Below the pieces are notes generated by a model. The model did no database searches. It was given only the letters and a program-made list of their open reading frames with translations, and was not told the origin of the DNA. A program made the translations under genes and the position numbers. Shown in pieces: positions 6,607 to 9,274 of a stretch of 9,274 nucleotides of DNA. The DNA is from a bacterium (GTDB lineage: Bacteria; Planctomycetota; JACOTG01; JAUIME01): NCBI GenBank assembly GCA_030433195.1, contig JAUIME010000152.1:1-9274 (forward strand). Reading direction: 5' to 3'. Position 1 is the stretch's first letter. Each line of letters opens with the position of its first letter.

Positions 6607-7329
6607 TCAGCGCGCGAAGTTGCCGGCCCGAATCTCTTCGATGGCCGTCCACAGACGTTCCATCGTTTCGCGAGCGGGCTCGTCATGGACGACGAGATGC
6701 ACGTCGGGCGACTCGGGCTCTTCCATCGGCAGATCGACGCCGATGACCTGGTCGATCTCGCCGAGGAGCGCTCGCGCGTAGGTGCCTTGCGGGTCGCGCT
6801 TGTGGAGCTCTTGAAGCGGCACGTCTAGGTAGATTTCGACGTAACCCGGCATGCTGCGCCGGTTCCAGCGCTGGATCTCGTGAAACAGCGAGATCGTCGA
6901 GCAGACGACGTCGACGCCCTGATCCGAGAACATGCGGCAAAGGCGCGAAACGCGCATCGAAGCCTTGCGACGATCGGCGAGCGAGTAGCCGAGATCGCGG
7001 CCGCAGGCGATGCGAAGCGCCTCGCCGTCGAGCAGGATCGTCGCCGGATCGGTCTGGCGCAGGCGCCGAACGAGTCGCTTGGCGAGCGTCGTCTTTCCCG
7101 ATCCGGAAAGACCCGTGAGCCAGTAGACGGCGCCCGCGCTGCCGGGATCCTTCGAGCTCTTGGCCGGCTTCGCGCTCGACTTGGCGGCGGCCTTGCTCTT
7201 CGACTTCGAGCGCGCGGCGCGCTTGCCCGAGGCCGATTCGGCGTCGAGCTTGGCGATGCGGTTCGAGGGCAGACTCGAAGGGTTCGAGCGTGCCGACGGC
7301 TTCCGGATTGGCGGGTCGTCCGATTTCAT
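6607..7329 (-). CDS. Adenylylsulfate kinase (CysC)-like P-loop kinase with basic N-terminal extension
   Basis: A 240-residue protein. Residues 66-240 form a CysC-type kinase domain: WLTGLSGSGKTT Walker A at 70-81, LLDGEALR at 99-106, GYSLADRRKASMRVSRL at 114-130, STISLF at 144-149, and RDPQGTYARA at 178-187. Known: CysC phosphorylates adenylyl sulfate to PAPS. Here several APS-contact motifs differ: the usual LDGDNVR is LDGEALR, RKENIRR is RKASMRV, ISPFR is ISLFH, and RDPKGLY is RDPQGTY. CysC homologues can work on other nucleotide substrates (Campylobacter Cj1415 acts on cytidine diphosphoramidate), so the substrate is uncertain. Residues 1-65 are a disordered Ser/Lys/Ala extension absent from standard CysC. 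No other sulfate-assimilation gene is near. The ATG at 7329 has no ribosome site but lies eight bases after a -10-like GATAAT, hinting at a leaderless transcript. Confidence 0.75.
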   Translation of the reverse strand: MKSDDPPIRKPSARSNPSSLPSNRIAKLDAESASGKRAARSKSKSKAAAKSSAKPAKSSKDPGSAGAVYWLTGLSGSGKTTLAKRLVRRLRQTDPATILLDGEALRIACGRDLGYSLADRRKASMRVSRLCRMFSDQGVDVVCSTISLFHEIQRWNRRSMPGYVEIYLDVPLQELHKRDPQGTYARALLGEIDQVIGVDLPMEEPESPDVHLVVHDEPARETMERLWTAIEEIRAGNFAR

Positions 7330-7337
7330 GACGCGTG

Positions 7338-7343
7338 ATTATC
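7338..7343 (-). promoter_or_regulatory. Candidate -10 box for a leaderless CysC-like transcript
   Basis: The minus strand reads GATAAT (five of six consensus bases), ending eight bases before the ATG at 7329. A start point about seven bases downstream would fall at or next to the ATG. No clear -35 hexamer is visible. Confidence 0.35.
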
Positions 7344-7441
7344 GGCTCGGGCGGACTTGACTTGAGGCACGGCGGGCGCAGCGCGAACCGCGGAATGACG
7401 GATCTCCCGGCGCCCGAACGAGATGCCCGCCGCCATCCGAT

Positions 7442-7456
7442 CATGGAAATCCTCCT
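7442..7456 (-). promoter_or_regulatory. Orphan strong Shine-Dalgarno plus ATG upstream of the CysC-like gene
   Basis: The minus strand reads AGGAGGATTTCCATG: a near-perfect ribosome site six bases before an ATG at 7444. The frame it opens is not that of the CysC-like gene. It runs through the rest of the gap into that gene out of frame and shows no domain. It may mark a leader peptide, an earlier start lost by a frameshift, or chance. Confidence 0.3.
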
Positions 7457-7495
7457 GCTGCTGAAGACCGGGTCAACGCGGGGCCGATTGTCCCG

Positions 7496-7501
7496 TATAG
7501 A
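7496..7501 (+). promoter_or_regulatory. Candidate -10 box for the S41 protease-like gene
   Basis: TATAGA on the plus strand matches four of six -10 consensus bases and would give a leader of about 50 bases before the ATG at 7558. No convincing -35 is present. The same AT-rich spot also gives a -10-like word on the minus strand, as expected in a divergent promoter region. Confidence 0.25.
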
Positions 7502-7548
7502 ACCCGCGGGGAGCCGACGCGAGCCGGTCGCGAAGAACTCGAACACAC

Positions 7549-7555
7549 GGAGGAG
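7549..7555 (+). promoter_or_regulatory. Ribosome binding site of the S41 protease-like gene
   Basis: GGAGGAG lies just before the ATG at 7558. The GGAGG core is four bases from it, somewhat close but strong. It favours this ATG over a second in-frame ATG at 7570. Confidence 0.6.
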
Positions 7556-7557
7556 CG

Positions 7558-8907
7558 ATGATTTCGCCCATGACGCCTGATCCAACGCGACGCGAGCCGA
7601 TCCGACACGATGCGGGGCCGTACGACTCTCGATCCGACCGCGGGGCACCGCGTGTCGTCGCGCGTGCCGAGGCGCTGCCGGCTGCCGATCGGCGCGTGTG
7701 GCTCGCCGCAATCGTCTGGCTCGTCGCGGCGATCGGCGTGCTGGTGCTGTGGGCGTCGATCTCGCGTGCCGCGGTGCTCGATCCCGTCGCGACGAACCCC
7801 GAGCCGACGGCGGCGCCGCGCGGTGCGTTGCTCGACCGTGTCGTGTCGATTCTCGAGCGCCGCTTCTACGATCGCGAATTCCGACGCGACCACTTGCCCG
7901 AGCTCGCCGCCGCCGCACGCGAAGCCGTTCGCGAGGCGCGCGACTTCGCCGAAGAACGCGCCGTCATCCACGAGTTCCTCGCGCAGATCCCGGTGAGTCA
8001 TCTCGGCCTGCTTTCGGCCGACAGCTATCGCACGCTCATGGCCGAGCTGTCGAATCGCACGACCCCGACGCTCGGTTTCGGACTCGTGCGCACCGATCGC
8101 GGCTACTTCGTGAGCAGCGTGCTCGAAGGCGGTCCCGCCGAACGCGCGGGCCTGCTGCGCGGCGATCGCGTGGTTGCGGTCGACGAGGTCCCGACGGGTC
8201 GCAGCCCGCGCCTCGACTGGCGCACCGACGATGCCGCGCTCCCCGATCCGCCGAAGCATCGACTCACGTGCGATGCCGACGACGTCGTGCGCCTTACGGT
8301 CGAGCGTCGGCCCGACGAGTACACGATCGTCACCGTGCGCGCCGCGCGCGATTCGGCGTTTCGCGCCACCGAGCGGAGCGTGCGCGTCGTCGAACATCGC
8401 CGCAAGCGATTCGGCGTCGTCCACTTCTGGTACATGCATCACGAGGGTATCGCGCCGCTGCTTCGGGAAGCCTTCGAGACACGCTTTGCGGACTGCGACG
8501 CGCTCGTGCTCGACTTGCGCGGACGCGGCGGCAGCACGCTATCCGTGATGACCGTGCTCGCCGTCCTCGATTGGGCCAAGCGCGAATGGAAGCGCCCGGT
8601 CGTCGCGCTCATCGATTCCGGCACTCGAAGCGCCAAGGAGATCCTCGCCTACGAGATCCGAAAGCAAGGGCTGGGGACGCTCATCGGCGAAACCACCCCG
8701 GGCGCCGTCATCCCCGCCACCTTCCGCGACGTCGGCTCGGGCGCCGTGCTCATGTTCCCGGCCTACTCCCTCGGCCGCTACACCTCGACCCTCGAAGGCA
8801 AGGGCGTCGCCCCCGACATTCTCGTCCGCGATCGACTCGAATACGCCGAAGGCCGCGACGCGATCTTCGAAGGCGCGCTACGACACCTCAGCCAGCGGGA
8901 TCTGTAG
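7558..8907 (+). CDS. Membrane-anchored PDZ-containing S41-family protease-like protein
   Basis: A 449-residue protein. Order of parts: a charged N-terminus, one membrane helix at about 48-69 (likely cytoplasmic N-terminus and outward C-terminus), a PDZ-like domain at about 171-262 (GFGLV, then GGPAERAGLLRGDRVVAVD at 191-209), and an S41 protease core at about 280-440. Core blocks are LVLDLRGRGGST at 316-327, VALIDSGTRSAKEILAYEI at 349-367, LIGETTPGA at 375-383 and GKGVAPDI at 414-421. Ser358 is the expected nucleophile. The Lys of Ctp-type S41 proteases, normally in GE-T-F-G-K, is replaced by Ala383. A Ser-His pair at 147-148 recalls tricorn-type S41 enzymes, which use a Ser/His/Ser/Glu set instead of a Ser/Lys dyad. 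It may therefore be a tricorn-like peptidase or inactive. It is divergent from the CysC-like gene and followed by a hairpin terminator; no functional link to the operon is evident. Confidence 0.85.
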   Translation: MISPMTPDPTRREPIRHDAGPYDSRSDRGAPRVVARAEALPAADRRVWLAAIVWLVAAIGVLVLWASISRAAVLDPVATNPEPTAAPRGALLDRVVSILERRFYDREFRRDHLPELAAAAREAVREARDFAEERAVIHEFLAQIPVSHLGLLSADSYRTLMAELSNRTTPTLGFGLVRTDRGYFVSSVLEGGPAERAGLLRGDRVVAVDEVPTGRSPRLDWRTDDAALPDPPKHRLTCDADDVVRLTVERRPDEYTIVTVRAARDSAFRATERSVRVVEHRRKRFGVVHFWYMHHEGIAPLLREAFETRFADCDALVLDLRGRGGSTLSVMTVLAVLDWAKREWKRPVVALIDSGTRSAKEILAYEIRKQGLGTLIGETTPGAVIPATFRDVGSGAVLMFPAYSLGRYTSTLEGKGVAPDILVRDRLEYAEGRDAIFEGALRHLSQRDL

Positions 8908-8970
8908 GCGCGGCGAGTTTCGAAAATCTGTGCCCTGGCCGATTCGGATTCGACGTCTTCCTGTCATACG

Positions 8971-9004
8971 GGGTGCGCCGCGCCTGAGCGCACCCGTTTC
9001 TCTC
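8971..9004 (+). terminator. Intrinsic terminator after the S41 protease-like gene
   Basis: GGGTGCGC (8971-8978) and GCGCACCC (8988-8995) form a perfect 8-bp stem with a 9-base loop, followed by the pyrimidine-rich GTTTCTCTC. It starts about 63 bases past the TAG at 8905-8907 and separates this gene from the next. Confidence 0.6.
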
Positions 9005-9023
9005 AGGGACAGGAGTCAGTCCG

Positions 9024-9274
9024 ATGAAAAGAACGTGGATTCTCGCCTTGGTTCTCGTGGGGTTGCCGGGGACGGCGTTGGCTTCGGGGTACGAGCTGGA
9101 GAACCGAATCACCGCGCCGGTGGCGGATACGCTGGATCAGTACGCGAGCGACGTAGCGGTCGATGGCGATCTCGCCGTCGTCGGGGCTCGCCGGTACGAC
9201 GTGGGAGGAGTTCGAGCCGGGGGCGCGTACGTGTACCGATGGGTGGCCGGCGCCTGGACGCTCGAGCAGGAGAT
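9024..9274 (+). CDS. Secreted FG-GAP repeat (beta-propeller) protein, C-terminus cut by window edge
   Basis: 83 codons are visible before the window ends. Residues 1-20 are a clear signal peptide: MKRTW, a hydrophobic core, and likely cleavage after TALA. The mature part has one FG-GAP-like repeat: DVAVDGDLAVVGARRYD at about 43-59, then GGAYVYRW at 66-73 and GAWTLEQE at 76-83. Known: tandem copies of such repeats build integrin-alpha-like beta-propellers, and large secreted versions are common in Planctomycetota genomes; some bind calcium or surfaces. AGGAG at 9011-9015 sits eight bases before the ATG, a well-placed ribosome site. The terminator-like hairpin just upstream suggests its own promoter, though I cannot identify a good one. 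Function is probably extracellular or cell-surface adhesion, but this cannot be settled from one repeat. Confidence 0.8.
   Translation, partial: MKRTWILALVLVGLPGTALASGYELENRITAPVADTLDQYASDVAVDGDLAVVGARRYDVGGVRAGGAYVYRWVAGAWTLEQE

Noticed and set aside
6591..6610. Plus-strand GGTGGCCGAGGCGGCTCA resembling a tRNA-Ser D-arm.
   Set aside because: It overlaps the end of the CysC-like gene, is in the opposite orientation to the T-arm-like word, and is followed by no anticodon stem.
7444..7580. Plus-strand small frame with a hydrophobic start (MEILLLL) before the S41 gene.
   Set aside because: It has no ribosome site, and it overlaps the S41 start in another frame.
7441..8442. Minus-strand frame of 333 codons opposite the S41 gene.
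   Set aside because: It is His/Arg/Asp-rich with no recognisable motif; the plus strand holds a complete PDZ/S41 protein with a ribosome site.
1..9274. CRISPR arrays, insertion sequences, attachment sites or phage genes.
   Set aside because: There are no spaced direct repeats, transposase motifs or inverted terminal repeats; the only repeat is the short coding array at 516-572.

Overview
The window is GC-rich and densely coding, with long open frames on both strands. Several traits point to a bacterium of the Planctomycetota: a secreted FG-GAP repeat protein, a soluble Hanks-type Ser/Thr kinase, lysine/alanine-rich protein tails and many non-ATG starts. This placement is inferred from gene style; no marker gene is present.

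Minus strand, read from right to left. A CysC-like (adenylylsulfate-kinase family) P-loop kinase (7329-6607) carries a long basic N-terminal extension. It is followed by a strong GC hairpin and a 306-base gap that holds a candidate promoter and an 8-codon leader ORF. Next comes a compact five-gene run: a soluble Ser/Thr protein kinase (6300-5335), a PP2C phosphatase (5338-4535), a two-domain protein joining a Ddl-like ATP-grasp ligase to an M20-peptidase-like domain (4473-2314), a gamma-glutamyltransferase-like Ntn hydrolase (2317-470), and an N-formylglutamate amidohydrolase family protein (473 to beyond base 1). Three of the four junctions are four-base stop/start overlaps (TTGA, ATGA, GTGA), so this looks like one translationally coupled operon.

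Plus strand, right end. A membrane-anchored PDZ/S41 protease-like gene (7558-8907) is transcribed divergently from the CysC-like gene. It is followed by a likely intrinsic terminator and the start of a secreted FG-GAP beta-propeller protein that runs off the window.

The most interesting unit is the five-gene operon. It pairs an amide- or peptide-bond-forming ligase with two hydrolases whose families act on glutamyl or N-acyl-amino-acid bonds, and places them under a dedicated kinase/phosphatase pair. The M20-like half of the ligase has lost most of its metal ligands. The GGT-like protein lacks a signal peptide and most gamma-glutamyl-binding residues. Three of the proteins bear histone-H1-like basic tails. 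A regulated cytoplasmic pathway that makes or turns over a peptide-like amide is a reasonable hypothesis, but no substrate can be read from the sequence.
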